This document shows, in pieces, positions 35,424-47,743 of a stretch of 64,000 nucleotides of DNA (positions are counted from its first letter, which is position 1; each line of letters begins with the position of its first letter). The notes beneath the pieces were generated by a model. It ran no database searches, had not been told where the DNA came from, and worked only from the letters and a program-made list of their open reading frames with translations. The DNA is from Vesta saturnalis (lineage: Eukaryota; Arthropoda; Insecta; Coleoptera; Lampyridae): the NCBI GenBank assembly GCA_036346205.1, contig JARFJB010002417.1:139001-203000 (forward strand). The letters run 5' to 3'. The position numbers were made by a program, and so were the translations under genes.

Positions 35424-37257
35424 TAAAAACAAATATTACAAATTACAAGTATTACAATCTTATTATCCGCTAGGTTATCTATTAGCGGTGAAACAAGCTA
35501 GCTCACGAAGACCTCTACTAAAATATTCTATAACATTGATTCAAACGTCCACAATAATAAATGGTTACTTTCCGTTTACTAATAAACAGTACGCTTAAAA
35601 CGCACTTGTCACATAATTTTCGATGTAAATTCGCCACTTTAATCAAAAATTAAAAAAATGCTCAAATAAATTTCAATCATAATGCGGATGGATACGCCTG
35701 TATTAAAATTTGCACAACAAAAAAAAACAACGAAATCTTAATCTTTAAAGTAGTGGTGTATTCAACCGTTTCTACAAACGCCTCACAAAATACTACAAAT
35801 TATACACCATAAATCTTTTTAGCATTTGTCACCCACCACAATAATTAAAAACACAGAAACGTTACTTCAAGTAGAGGATACCCTTTTGTTACACAGTCAT
35901 CTGGAATGGATCTGCAGGAGTACCTCGGCTCTATGGTTGATATTGACCCAACACTTGCAACTCCCCGTACAATTCAGCTAATGACTGCCTATCTTTCGAC
36001 TCACGTTTTGATTAAATTTCAATGGGTTTTATGTACACTGACAGTTACTTTAACATGCTAATGGTTAACTTTGCTTACTATGACATAGTTCTGCTTGATA
36101 CTACTCTTATCTAATTATTTACAAGTCCTGGTTAACATTTATTACTTTTAACTTAACGAAAAGCTAGTTTATTTACAGCAGGTTATCTGATTGCGGCGCA
36201 CTGTGAACTTTACGTTTGAAACTTTGGAACGAACGTTGGATTTTTTCGCAAAAAGCGAAGACCTCTCCAGAGAACGACGAAAGCACTTGACAACTTTAAA
36301 CACTAAACGCCTTTCTGGATTACTACAAGTCCCTATGGCCAACTGTACGTAGCGATAAACAGGTCTCGTGAAGGTTGAACACTTATATGATGCCTTGAAT
36401 GGATTGTGAGGGGATGAGAACCCTGCTACAATAGTTCCTTCGACAAGGACATTGGTCAACGTTGTTCCGCGATAATCACTACGTCACCGTAACGAAAAAC
36501 TGGACGCTTCTATGTCTATACTACCACTGCCCTCGTGAATAATATAACTTGTCGCCACATTGGTTTTTTGAACCCCTTCCAGTCAAACTCTAATATCGTC
36601 GGGAGAATTGCACCATCAACAGAACCCATCTAAGTAATGGATATATGGTAAATTGTAATTTTTTAGCAGCTCTAGCCTTTAGTACCATATATTTAAAGCC
36701 AAATTCTTTGTTTAAAACCAAACTCTTATAAACAGAAACGGCGCCGCAATGACGGCTACATTTAACTTTTGCAAAAGATGTACCATACAATGTAATAATT
36801 TTTGTGCGTTCTTCAATTTAATTTTGTATGGTGCAATCTCTACTCCATTTAACGAAGTTCACCTAATTTAAAATAACGAAACCATTTATTTGTACAAAAC
36901 TACCCTATTTGCAAACAAAGTAATGAATGCTTCATCTCCACTTAGTAAAAGGATTTCCCTTAATATCGATACCAATAACGTGGATCACATTTTGCTGTTA
37001 AACGTTCATTTTAATTTGATCAACCACAAAAGCTTCATTTTTGTTTTATAAAATCACAAAAAAAAATTGATAAACCTTTTAAGTACGTACAAGACAAAAG
37101 AAAACGTTACAATAAAAAAGCTTCTCCAAACATTGATGCGTTATTGGATACAATTGCGAGAGTTTATAGTACATTTGAGATGTACGGTACTAAGAAATAA
37201 TTTATAATTTAGAAAATTATAAGCAACTCTTTCATAAAATCATGGACCCATGACATT
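35421..37257. other. Unidentified sequence inside the composite
   Basis: It includes a somewhat more GC-rich part (about 36170-36600) with a 96-codon minus-strand ORF at 36169-36459 that I do not recognise and do not call a gene. No inverted ends or known domains seen. Confidence 0.35.
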
Positions 37258-38175
37258 GCATGTATTTCCAAATAGAAGGATTCAACAATCGCAGTTGTTC
37301 GATACTATTCATCAGCGATTAGATGAGCTTGGCTTTTTTAAAACGAAGCAATTTGATGACTCGAACTCCTGCGGCTGAAGTTCGTGTTTTAGCTGCGGTT
37401 GATAATAATCCTGAGATAAGCGTCAGGTTAATTGCATCACAGGAAAACATTCCCAAAACCTCAGTCCATGAAATTCTGCAAGAACATCTTCTGCATCCAT
37501 TCCACTATCAAAAGGTCCAAGCCCCACTTCCTAAAGATCCGCTTCCACGACTGAATTTTTGCAGGACTGTTGCGAATCTCCACGACAGTAACACCTTCAT
37601 TCTCTTCACGAATGAAGTTTGATTCGTACATGAATGTATAATAAATCTCCATAATAAACATTATTGATGTGACGAGAACCCTCATTTAGTAGTGGAACGT
37701 GAGTTCCAGACTAAATTTTCTGTCAATGTATGGGCCGGCATAGTGGGAGATCATTTAATTGGACCACATTTCTTACCACAAAGGCTTGATGGTCAGGCTC
37801 ACATACACTTTTTTCAAAAGTTTTGTTAGAAAACGTTCCGAGTGGAGTACGACGTATAATTTGACTACTGCACGACGGTGCAACACCTCATTACAGTTTA
37901 GCAGTGAGGGTGGATAGGGCGCGGTGGATTCACATAGTGGCCTGCCAGATCGCCCGACTTCAACCCGATAGACTTCTTCCTTTGGGGACATGATAGGTCA
38001 CTGCTATACAGAACGCCTGTTAATAACGTGGAAGAGCTGAGGCAATGAATTATTGACAGTTTCTCGAGAATAAGAGCAAACTTGGGCATATTCTTCAAGA
38101 TTCGTCCTAACTTTCTGACAAGAACAAATTTTTGTGTCAATATGGAAAGACAAAATTTCGAGAACTTACTGTAAG
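37258..38175 (+). pseudogene. Mariner-like (DDE_3) transposase
   Basis: The first frame reads FPNRRIQQSQLFDTIHQRL then DELGFFKTKQFDDSN. A shift leads to TPAAEVRVLAAVDNNPEISV, ASQENIPKTSVHEILQE and HPFHYQKVQAPLPKD. The first catalytic motif is degraded to LFTNEV (family LFTDE), so Asp is replaced by Asn. Later frames give VNVWAGIVGDHLIGPHFLPQ, then a region of stops where the second Asp motif should be. RSPDFNPIDFFLWGH keeps the third Asp. The C-terminus NFENLL is present. Multiple stops and shifts; pseudogene. Confidence 0.8.
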
Positions 38176-38205
38176 AGCATTGTCGAAATGTTCATTTAAC
38201 ATTTA

Positions 38206-38818
38206 ATGCTCGAGAGAATAGAAGAGTTGTATGGATTAAAGATAAATAATAAAAAAAGTAAAACAATGAAGATCGGAGAGGATAAAGAAATGAAAGTGTG
38301 CATATGAGGAGAATAGTTAGAGCATATGACGCTACACAAGAAGAAGTCACGGAGAAATTAAAATGAGATCAGGGATGGCCAAGCAATCTTATAGGAAGAT
38401 GGAAAGGATTTTAATTGGCTAGCTAGGTATACAACTTATGAAGAGACTGGCAAAGTGTTTTGTATGGAATGTGATGTTGTTTGGGTGTGAAACGCAAACA
38501 ATGATGAAAAACGATAGGAAAAGGATATAGGCGTTTGAAATGTGGGTTTGAAGAACACTGATGAAAATAAAGTGAACTGAGAGTAAGAAATGAGGAAATA
38601 TTGAGATTGGTTGGAGAAGAAAGGGAAATGTTGGAAACGATAAGTAAAAGGAAGAGGAGCTGGCAAGGGCATGGTTTGAGAAGAAACTGTTTGTTGGTTA
38701 ATGTATTGGAAGGAATGGCGGAGGGAAATCGACAGAGGGGAAGAAGAAGGGTAAAGATAATTGATGATGTCATAGACCTGCAAAGGCAGGATACCTCATG
38801 ATGATGATGATGCACTTT
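38206..38818 (+). mobile_element. LINE 3' fragment with (ATG)n tail
   Basis: Frames read GLKINNKKSKTMKIG, then CFVWNVMLFGCETQTMMKND, AFEMWV, LMKIKWTE, LRLVGEEREMLETISKRKRS and WQGHGLRRNCLL. This is the C-terminal part of an endonuclease-reverse transcriptase LINE. It is followed by an ATGATGATGATG tail. Related to the fragment at 21029-21500 and possibly to the LINE at the window start. Multiple stops. Confidence 0.75.
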
Positions 38819-38884
38819 GTAGTGATTAGCAAAAATATTACTTCATATTATAGTTAGTAAATCAATTTTGTATTGACGAGCGTT

Positions 38885-39214
38885 AACACACGAAAATATT
38901 TGAAGTCGTTTTTCTTAGAATCGGTTCATCTTATCGTAGCGCAACGAGCGATACCTTTTTGAATAATTTTCAATGCTGTTGGATCGAAGGTTATTAGTCC
39001 GGTTAGGCCCTTTAGTACTGGAGTATTTAGAACATGAATCTACAAAGGCACAGTAATACAAGTGGAAGATCTGAAAAAAATCAAATCACTAATCAAAAAT
39101 TATCTAAGGATAACTAAAGAAAATAAATTTTTTGGTACTCTGTATATATTGCCCTAACTTCTTGTGAGTAATCACTTCCGAAAGTCCTGAAACATAATTT
39201 CCGAACACTCTGTA
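38885..39214 (-). repeat. Right inverted arm
   Basis: Inverted partner of 33701-34075, ending CACTCTGTATA. Confidence 0.8.
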
Positions 39215-42200
39215 TAAAGTACCTAAAATATTAAAAAAGTGATATAATTTAAATTTGATGTGTCTAAGGCTTAAATGCATATAGACCAGTTATTCACGAT
39301 TCACACTATCGTGGGGCTTTGGAGATTAACACTTATACCTCTTATTTAATTCAAGCAGAGAATGAATGCTGGCATATACAACTAGATGCAGTCAAACCTT
39401 GTGTTTCACTTTTGCCGTTTGCTACGTTTTCATCAATTTTTATCATTGATCCTGTTTGTCTAAAATAAACCCCCATGAAAATTTTTCCATTTTGAGTTAC
39501 TAATAAATTCATTATGAAACCTGATTAGGTTTCAGAATACTTTTTTAATAAAACAATTTTTTTGTGAAAGTTGGTAACTGTTTCAACGACATTCTAGGAA
39601 CAATAGCAATGTTACCAATATGTGAATGAAGACCATTCGAATTGAACTGCCTAATTAGAGAAAGCGCCATACAGTAAAACATTTTCAAAATGTCCCTACG
39701 ACATTAAATATTGTTTTTCAGTATGTTATGCCCAAATGATACCAACGCCCCATAACCTTAAAATTTCGATGTAATCGGTTTAGCCAATGAAATTGGTGAA
39801 CAAAGTTTTTAATCTTTACTTCACAATAATTACGAACACTGTACTGTCCCTCTTACCTTATGAGGGTTAAGTCGTACAAAGACGTTTGTTATTCTGAATT
39901 TGATGGTTGTAGATCCGACAGTGATCTGTAGGTGCAAATAACTGGCCTATGCAGTCAATTACACATGATAATATAAGATAAATTTATTAGATTACAGTAG
40001 ATCTTGTATATAGTAGGCTTAAGTAGTGTTGGAGCACTACAAAAACGATCGAAGAAGACGAATCGAAACGTCAAGCTATACTTACTATAAAGCGCAATCG
40101 TGAACAACGCCCGCATACCAAATTACGCGACGATGCAATTTCTACTATCCGAAACACTTCAAAAGTCTTTAGTCATTTCAGTTTCTCCACGAGAAGACTA
40201 TGTAGCAGTTAGTACCAACGTACTACGGAACGTGACGAAGTCGGAGGCTTATCGACCTCGACCACGACATTTTTCGAATCCGCTGCCTCTGCCCCTCATG
40301 TACACGTTTCCAAATTACACTCACACGTCGGCCACTTTAACCAATTCCTCCTCCTTTTTCATTATGTTGACCGAACTTTCGTCATCAACGATCGATGCTC
40401 ACTCGAAATACAAGGTACACGAAAACTGAAGCTTTAACTTTTCATTCCACTGAATGAGACGCAAATTTAGAAAAACGTGCTTTCCTCCTCCTTTTCCCTA
40501 AACGAACCAACGACCGGCATTGGCCCGGTATGTTACGTCTCGACGACTTCTACGTTCACTGTCGCCTTTGTCCCTTAGACTCAACATCACGATGTCCCAG
40601 ACCCTACCGTCTCCTTCGCTCACGAACTCTCGATTCGTACGATACGCCTTGTAAGATACTTTATTTCGATCCCTCGCGAAAGCAAACCAAAAAAAGAGGA
40701 TGGCCCAACACGAGTACGTTTCTATCAAGTATAATCTGAATACTTTCCCTTTAAAATTGTATTAGACATTCGCCAATATGAATAAATTATAATAATCCAA
40801 ATCTGGAATTTCTACCTAACAATATATCTATCAATGTTGTGTACTTTAATGACTGTAAAAAGAATTCTGAATAATTAAATTTTGTAATCGGTCTGGCTCA
40901 TTGAGCAGTTTCAGATCAATCACTAAACCAAAATATTCAAAGATTAATTAGCTCTTAAAGGATGCACCCATTATGTAATTTAACACAATTTAGCACCAAA
41001 TTTTACCATAATTTAACAAAAGCTTAATATATAATAACTTATAAGATTAGATAAAAGTTTGACTACCCTTATTACTCGCATGACATTTAAACAAATAAAC
41101 AATAATAACTCTAAAGATAATCACACTTCTATCCTTTAAAGATCTAAAATTAGAATTCGTACAATTAACGATTGCACACGTACTACAATCAATGGCAATA
41201 ATGTCCACTACTATCTAAATTAATAAACACACTTTTATTTTGTTACTTAAAGGGTTACTTTGGGTTTCTTGGTTAGAACGCACGCTTCAATACCGAACGT
41301 TTTTTACTTAATATTTGCCTTAACATTTTTCTAAGATCTTGAAACTAGCAATTCCTTTCAATTTACAGTAAATCATTTTATTCGTAAATATTTAAATACT
41401 TCATCACCAATATGGGTTTTTGCAGTCAACTTATATCTACTGCTTAATATGTTTACAAACAAAAACGAGCACTGACCATTTTAAGGTCTCTTAAAAACTT
41501 TGCGCTCGCGATTCCCGTTTATTCGAGCACCTTTGCCGAGCTACTCCGTTATACCTTAATAGGCTCTCGCTTAAATTCCTTACCTCCACCATATTGTGAA
41601 CACGTCACATCAGAAACGATAATCGATTGCGTCCCTTTTCCGAGTGGAAATCCTGAAAAGGGTATAGGACGCAAAAAATACGAGAACAACGTAGTCATCT
41701 TGAAATTCTTTACAAACATACTCATAGTTCTTCGGAAAAACATTATTCATAATAAAATTCGCCGCATATACTATCCAGAATTTGACTCAGATTTTAATGG
41801 AACTTCTCATTTGGGCAATTTGGGCATAATTTAACACATACCAACACCATTTACTCTTGAACACGCATTCAATTTTTATTATTGCGCAATGTTGCGACAT
41901 TTATATAAGAAAAATATGCATAAATATCCCTTCCTACACATTAGTACAATAACAACATTACATAAATTGACTCGCTTACACGTTTACGGCCATTTTCTAT
42001 CCTCCTCCTCTATTCTTTTGTACACAACAGCAAAATATCAGTGGAAATTCGATAGCCCTTTACCAATGTGATCTCAGTAGGGGTTTTCCCAAAACATTAT
42101 CTTTCAATTAAATTTAATACTTTCAACTTCAATGGCCTCTACCAGGTCTAAAACTAGGCCAAGGTCTTTAAATATAAGATAACCATGCATTGGTATCTCT

Positions 42201-42526
42201 TTCATATTGTAGGAAAACGACACCTCAGTACACTTTCTTGTACAAGTCATCACCTTACATTAGTTCTCGCCAATGTCTAATTTATTATTGGCACACCAAG
42301 GAATTGATTTATGAATACAATCTTGTAACATATAACAATCATGTACAGAACGCGTCTCTTTGTCTTCTTATCATTAGCATAAGTATATCAAACTTTATCA
42401 AAGGAAGCTACATCATTAAAACAGTAGACTTGCGGTTAATTCTCGATATATGCGCACCAATAGGAAATAGCGTTGAATGTATAGTTTTTAAGCGGTTTAA
42501 ATAAGTTTCAACGCCAAACTGGAAAA
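39215..42526. other. Intergenic, no gene recognised
   Basis: 40070-40740 is richer in GC and has overlapping ORFs (40100-40429, 40498-40728 and its complement), but none resembles a known family or has convincing splice sites. The remainder is AT-rich and empty. Confidence 0.35.
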
Positions 42527-42598
42527 GCATGGTTCAACTAGTGGTATTATTGCTCGGCAAACATGCGGTTGAGGCAGGTTCGATTCCCGACTCATGCA
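42527..42598 (+). pseudogene. tRNA-like pseudogene
   Basis: A 72-nt segment starts GCATGGT and ends CTCATGCA, so acceptor ends pair over GCATG/CATGC. It has an A-box-like TAGTGGTAT and a perfect GGTTCGATTCC B box. A T9 run follows at once (42600-42608), as a Pol III terminator would. The anticodon stem pairs poorly (CTCGG against GCGGT) and the T stem is weak, so this is a decayed tRNA or the head of a tRNA-derived SINE rather than a working tRNA. Confidence 0.4.
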
Positions 42599-42608
42599 AT
42601 TTTTTTTT

Positions 42609-44219
42609 CTGTTCGGTTTCAGTAGTTTTGTTTATCTAATCTAATTCTGTTAGGTAACGGTATTTTTGTTTATGTTTTTTTCCTATAATACCGCAGATTT
42701 TAGCTTTTTATACTTAACTGCGAAGTTGTCATACAAGGAAACTGGTTCGCATATATCGAGATTTAGCCGCAAGTCGTTATAGTTACCTTAGTCCCTTTTG
42801 TAGTTCTAAGAATATTAATTGTCATGTTACTTAGATTTTTTTGATGTTTCGTAGAGTTGCTGTGTTTAACTACCATCTATTTTCTTAAAATCCATTATTT
42901 GGAGTTATGGTCTGTCTTATTAAGGAAATTCCTTTAAGATATGTATTATGGCACCTTAAACGTATGTTCGGTTAATTTTGAAATGAGCTCGTGGACATGT
43001 AAATACAAAAAGAGTTATTGTTTTGCATAGTACGAATGAAGTGTCAAGAAAAGGACAGGGTCAGTGCTAAAGATTAAAAAACTATAAGCAATGATTAAAA
43101 TATAAAAACGGTTGCTATGAGTTCTATACATACACCCTAATGTCAAATAAACAGTAGCAAGGTAGAAATGTAAGGATGCCAACGACGAAAATGTCACATA
43201 TGAAGCTTAAGTGGTGATTTTGATCTGATATTTCAGGTACATACACTTTGATAAAAAAGACCAATTTTACTCAGAAGGGTAGTTTGTAAGAATAGAATTG
43301 TTAACTATGCGATAATTTTAAATGCAAAAAAGGATAAGTTCTTTATAAATTAATGCAAAAAAACTTTCAACATTTTCAATAATGCGGAAAATTATGGGGA
43401 ACCTGAAAATAAAATTTATTTTGCTGTAAAATTAGTGATTTTGATTATATTTGTGATTACTGAAATTTAGTTAAATTTGATAATTAAGATCTGAATTTTC
43501 TTATTAAAAATTCTATAGATTAATGTAAAATGTAAAAGCCAATAATTTAAAGATGAAATGATATGGTAACTGACTCTCTCATAACATGTTTAAAAAGATT
43601 TTTCTCCAAATTTTCTAGCTTTTTGTGTAGTAAGACAAATTTCAAAATTTTCATCACTAATCGGTAATTAGTTTCTAAAATAAAATTATCAAGCTAAAAA
43701 GGGTATAAATTAAATAATTGTCCTACCTTCTAAAAAATAAATAATTGTGAGAAAGAGTGAGACATTTAAATTTTACTGTTGTGCCTATGTGAAATCAATT
43801 TTTGAACTTAAAAGGCAACCTGTTGATTTGACGTTTGTAAATCTCACTCAACTGAACTTTAATAACCTTTCCTAGTTTTGGATGCTGCTAAAAGGATGCA
43901 AATTAAACATTATAAATAGTTTCGTAATCTTTATTCTGAGAATAAAAAATACCTTATGCACATTTTGTAGCGGAAAGTGTAAGTCTTAAAGTGTCAGCTG
44001 TTTCCAGCGGCTCTACTCTGTAAAAGTAAAGACCAATTTTTGTCGCAAATGGAAACAGTCAGATTAGCACCAGTCCAGCGCGCATACAAAATGTATTTTG
44101 TATTATTTTAAAATGTATTTTTAATTCCAGATTTTAACTAAACTTTTAATTTTTAACCCTTTGCAAATATTTTCATATCCATTTTTTACTTACTATCACA
44201 GAGTAAGCAGTACGAGTAG
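42609..44219. other. AT-rich intergenic stretch, nothing identifiable
   Basis: No coding or repeat features supported. Confidence 0.4.
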
Positions 44220-46435
44220 TTATGACCCAGCATTCATTGGTGGTAAGCAACGATCAGAAATTCCCCTAGAGTTTGCTCATAAACAAGGAGAGTAATATAA
44301 CAAGCCTATAACATGTATGAACTCAAATCGGAAATAAAAGAAATGAAAGACTCGGCAGGCAGAATTGACAACATCCGAAATATAATTATTAAAAATCTCT
44401 CGCAAGTGACGTTAGAAGATTTGTTTTTTATTTATAATGAAATATGGAATGAGGGATACTATCCATTGTTGTGGAAATCTTCTATCGTTGTACCAATTAT
44501 TAAACGAAGCAAAGGTTCATTAATTCCGGAAAGCTACCGGCCTATATCTTTAATGTGCTGTCTGCAAAACGTTGGAAAAGATAATCAATAAAGGACTAGT
44601 ACAATTGATCGACGAAAACGACTAGATTAACAAATACCAGTCTGTCTTTCGCAAAAGTTACTCGACCTGCGACAACTTAGTGCAAATCTGCACAAAAATT
44701 CAAGAAGGATTTATACAAAGAAAACATACAACGGCGGTTTTCTTTGACATAGGAAAGGCCTACGATACGGTATAGAGACACGCCGTAATCGCAAAAGTAC
44801 ATGAATGGGGAATCAGGGGAAGTACGGGTAAATATATACAAACGTTTCTAAACAACAGGAAGTTTAGGGTCCGAATAGGAAATGCCATGTCTGAGCTCCG
44901 TAGCCTAGAAAATGACATTCCACAAGGATCGCCTGTAGGCGTTACCCTTTTTAGTCTCGCGATAAATGATATCAGAAAGACACTGGACAAGTCTATTGGA
45001 AGGTGTATATATGTAGACGACGTCATCCTATACATTTGGAGCTGCGCACAACTCTGTAATGCAAAGTTAATTCCATAGCAGATCAAGCCAAAAAGGTAGG
45101 TTCCAAACTCTCGACCACCAAAACCGTCTGCTTACATTTATGTAAGCTAAGAAGGCCACATTACCAACCAAACTTAACCCTCAAAGGCCAACAAATTAAA
45201 AGTATCCTAATATGCAAATTTTTAGGACTAACATTAGACACGTCGCTACTTTGGTCCAACCACATTGGTAATATGGTGAATGGGCTCGAAAAGTGGTAAA
45301 CATAATAAAGTGCTTGGTAAATACAAGGTTGGGGAGGGACGGACCGAGAAATTCTCATTCGCCTATACAAAACCTTAATATTATCCAGAATATATTACGG
45401 TTCTATCGTCTACATGCCAGGATGCAACTCAAGACTAAAAAAACTCGATAGCATTCAAAACGTCAGCCTCAGGTATGCAATGGGCGCTTTTCGAACAAGC
45501 CCAGCAACTAGCTTACGTGCACAAGCTGGAGTTTTGCCGTTAAAATACCAAAGGAAAATGCAGTTAATGAAATACGCCTCGAAAATATGTACTAAAGAGA
45601 AACATTTTAATTATCTCTTGATCTGGAAAGACAGTAACGTTAATACGTTAAAGGCGCTAATATACTATCAAATTACAAAAACATGTGAATTATTGAACAG
45701 CAGAGACAAGAATGAAATCAAAAATGTCACGAGAATAAAAAAAAAATCTGGAAAACACAAATGAATAGTGATGTTATGGATTTTTACTTCACCTTTTTCT
45801 CGCTAAATACCCTGAATTGTAAAATAAAGTTAATGCATTCGCAATACCTTTGCTCACATATGAAAAGTGGAGGTGGTAGAGGATTTAGAGATATCATACT
45901 ACTCCATAATCACCAAATTAATATCATCAAAAACACTTTCAAAATAAATTACAACTATCCACATGGCTGTCACTCAAGCAGATTAGAACTACTCGCTCCT
46001 CAGTTTCAGTAATACAAATAAATTTAATCAAAGTGAATAAAGCTCGATTGAACATAAAAAACAAACAGGGGCAAACAAACCCATACATGGCAAAATGAAT
46101 GGCCGGATGAAAACAAAACACTAAAGCTACACCTTCCTAACGTAACGGCCAAAAAGATATATACAGGAATGACAAGAGAAGACAGCGTGGTAATAACTAG
46201 ATGAAGGATAGGACACATGCAGCTAACACACTCGCACTCGCTAGGAAACGAAGAACGGAGAACATGTCAGAAATGGAAAGTACCAATCACACTAAAACAT
46301 ATCTTCGATGACTGTCCGATCACACTAGTTGTCAATAGGCTTGGGTACAATTTCAATCTCGAAAATGCCCTTCAAACCAATAACAAAAACGTTAATGCAG
46401 GTAATAAGTTGCTTACATATAGCAAATATGTGTAA
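44220..46435 (+). pseudogene. I-type LINE ORF2 (RT and C-terminal region)
   Basis: Pieces in order: MYELKSEIKEMK, IIIKNLSQVTLEDLFFIYNE, LWKSSIVVPIIKRSKGS, then ESYRPISLMCCLQ. After a shift, LVQLIDENDXINKYQSVFRK (X marks a stop codon), then VFFDIGKAYD (RT motif A with Asp), IPQGSPVGVTLFSLAINDI and YVDDVILY (motif C, intact YVDD). A later frame has RLYKTLILSRIYYGS, LKKLDSIQNVSLRYAMGAFR and PLKYQRKMQLMKYASKIC. After the inserted block come WQNEWPDENKTLKL, RIGHMQLTHSHSLGNEE and PITLKHIFDDCP, the cysteine/histidine-like C-terminus of I-type elements. At least four stops or shifts. Confidence 0.8.
45749..46088 (+). repeat. Block inserted in the I-type LINE, copy 1
   Basis: It is nearly identical to 46559-47009 except that it lacks 112 nt (46676-46787 of the other copy) after CTCACATATGAAAA. 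It includes GGGRGFRDIILLHNHQINII, an R4-type RT C-terminal sequence. It splits the I-type reading between RIKKKS and WQNEW. Confidence 0.8.
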
Positions 46436-46502
46436 TAAGATTTAATCACGTGGTAAGATGCAAGGAAATGAGGAAATAACCCAAGAGGTTGACGCCGGCA
46501 AA

Positions 46503-46552
46503 AAAATAAATAATAATAATAATAACAATAATAATAATAATAATAGTAATAA
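46503..46552 (+). repeat. (TAA)n tail of the I-type LINE
   Basis: AATAATAAT repeats with two single-base variants, directly after the degraded 3' end. Confidence 0.85.
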
Positions 46553-46558
46553 TGAGTC

Positions 46559-47700
46559 GGAAAACATAAATGAATAGTGATGTTATGCATTTTTACTTGA
46601 CCTTTTTCTCGCTGAATACCCTGAACTGCAAAATAAAGTTAATGCATACGCAATACCTTTGCTCACATATGAAAATAATGTTCACAAACAGAACTTCAGG
46701 AGCTCAATAGGATGATACGCACATCTTGTACAAAACGTATAAAGCTACACCCAAATTCATGTATCGATAGAATCAAAATAAGCAGAAGTGGAGGTGGCAG
46801 AGGATTTAAAGATATCATGCTACTCCATAATCACCAAATTCATATCATCAAAAACACTTTCAAAATAAATTATAACTATCCACATGGCTGTCACTCAAGG
46901 AGATTAGAACTACACGCCCCTCAATTTCAGTAATACAAATAAATTTAATCAAAGTGAATAAAGCTCGATTGAACATAAAAAACAAACAGGGGCAAACAAA
47001 CCCATACATAGAAAACACTATAATCTAGTAGAAGACCACTACATAGACACATAATTTACATACACTTGGCCAATAAACGAACAACTATTTCCTGAAACAG
47101 AAGGGTTCTTATGCGCAATTCAAGACGATGCCATAGCAGCTAGAAACTATAGAAAATATATATTCAAGGAAAAAATTCAAATGGACCAATGCAGAAAATG
47201 CCATTAAACAAAAGAAACAATAGAGCATATAATTGGAGGAAGTCCAATACTAGCAGCAACAGACTACACAGCCCGACAGAATTCAGCAGCCAAAATTTTC
47301 CATCGAGAACACACATTAAAACATAATCTCATTCAAGATTAGGAACAATATTACAATTATACAACTCAAACAATATTAGACAATTCAATTTTCAAACTAT
47401 ATTGTGATAGAACTATTCACATTGACAGAACTGCACCATGCAATAGACCAGACATCGCTTTAATTGACAAAACAAACAAAAAAAAAACCATTATTGATAT
47501 TGCTGTACCTAATGATCATAACCCTAAAAAAAAGAAGAAGAGATACTAAATAAGCATGAACAGTTAGGGATAGATATAAAACAAACGTGGAATCAGGAAT
47601 GAGTTACAATACTACCAATTGTAATTGCAGTAACTTTCAAAGAACATGCTGCAATACAAAAAGCAGTCACACCATTACTGTATTGAGGAAATCCTTAAAC
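46559..47700 (+). mobile_element. R4-type LINE 3' portion, including block copy 2
   Basis: It starts with the block also found at 45749-46088 (to 47009) and continues with a restriction-like endonuclease domain, ending just before a (TG)n array. It belongs to the RLE-bearing LINE group (R4/Dong-like) by motif content; the exact clade is unchecked. Confidence 0.7.
46676..47690 (+). pseudogene. R4-type LINE RT C-terminus and RLE endonuclease
   Basis: LQELNRMIRTSCTKRIKLHP and IDRIKISRSGGGRGFKDIML form the region after the RT core. The endonuclease part reads EGFLCAIQDDAIAARNYRKY, CRKC (then a stop) and TKETIEHIIGGSP. The CCHC finger has its last cysteine (normally HII.GC) changed to serine. Next are AATDYTARQNSAAKIFHREH, KLYCDRTIHIDRTAPCNRPD then IALIDKT, and IIDIAVPNDHN, which includes the PD...D catalytic layout of RLE. 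Several stops and A-tract frameshifts near 47490-47540. Confidence 0.75.
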
Positions 47701-47743
47701 AAGTAAATCGACCATTTTATATTTCATGTTCATAAATTCTTAA

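Larger units (their letters stand above)
33701..39214 (+). mobile_element. Composite mariner-like element with about 370-bp arms
   Basis: The ends are TATACAGAGAGTCCGGAAAT and the complement TATACAGAGTGTTCGGAAAT. Inverted arms (33701-34075 and 38885-39214) share ATTAGTGATTTGAT-like blocks, CCTTTGTAGATTCA, ATGAACCGATTCT and GACTTCAAA. The transposase pseudogene lies near the right side. A palindromic repeat, a (TA)n tract and a LINE fragment are included, so the 5.5-kb length reflects later insertions. Confidence 0.75.
44220..46552 (+). mobile_element. I-type LINE, 5' truncated, with (TAA)n tail
   Basis: Reverse-transcriptase and C-terminal regions in broken frames are followed by a (TAA)n tail at 46503-46552, the tail type of I-clade elements. 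A block shared with the following R4-type element is inserted at 45749-46088. Confidence 0.75.

Noticed and set aside
36169..36459. 96-codon minus ORF
   Set aside because: No recognisable domain, no splice or promoter context; an open frame of this size is expected in a window of this length.
40100..40739. Overlapping ORFs in a GC-richer patch on both strands
   Set aside because: Opposing frames cannot both be real and neither resembles a known protein; composition alone explains the openness.
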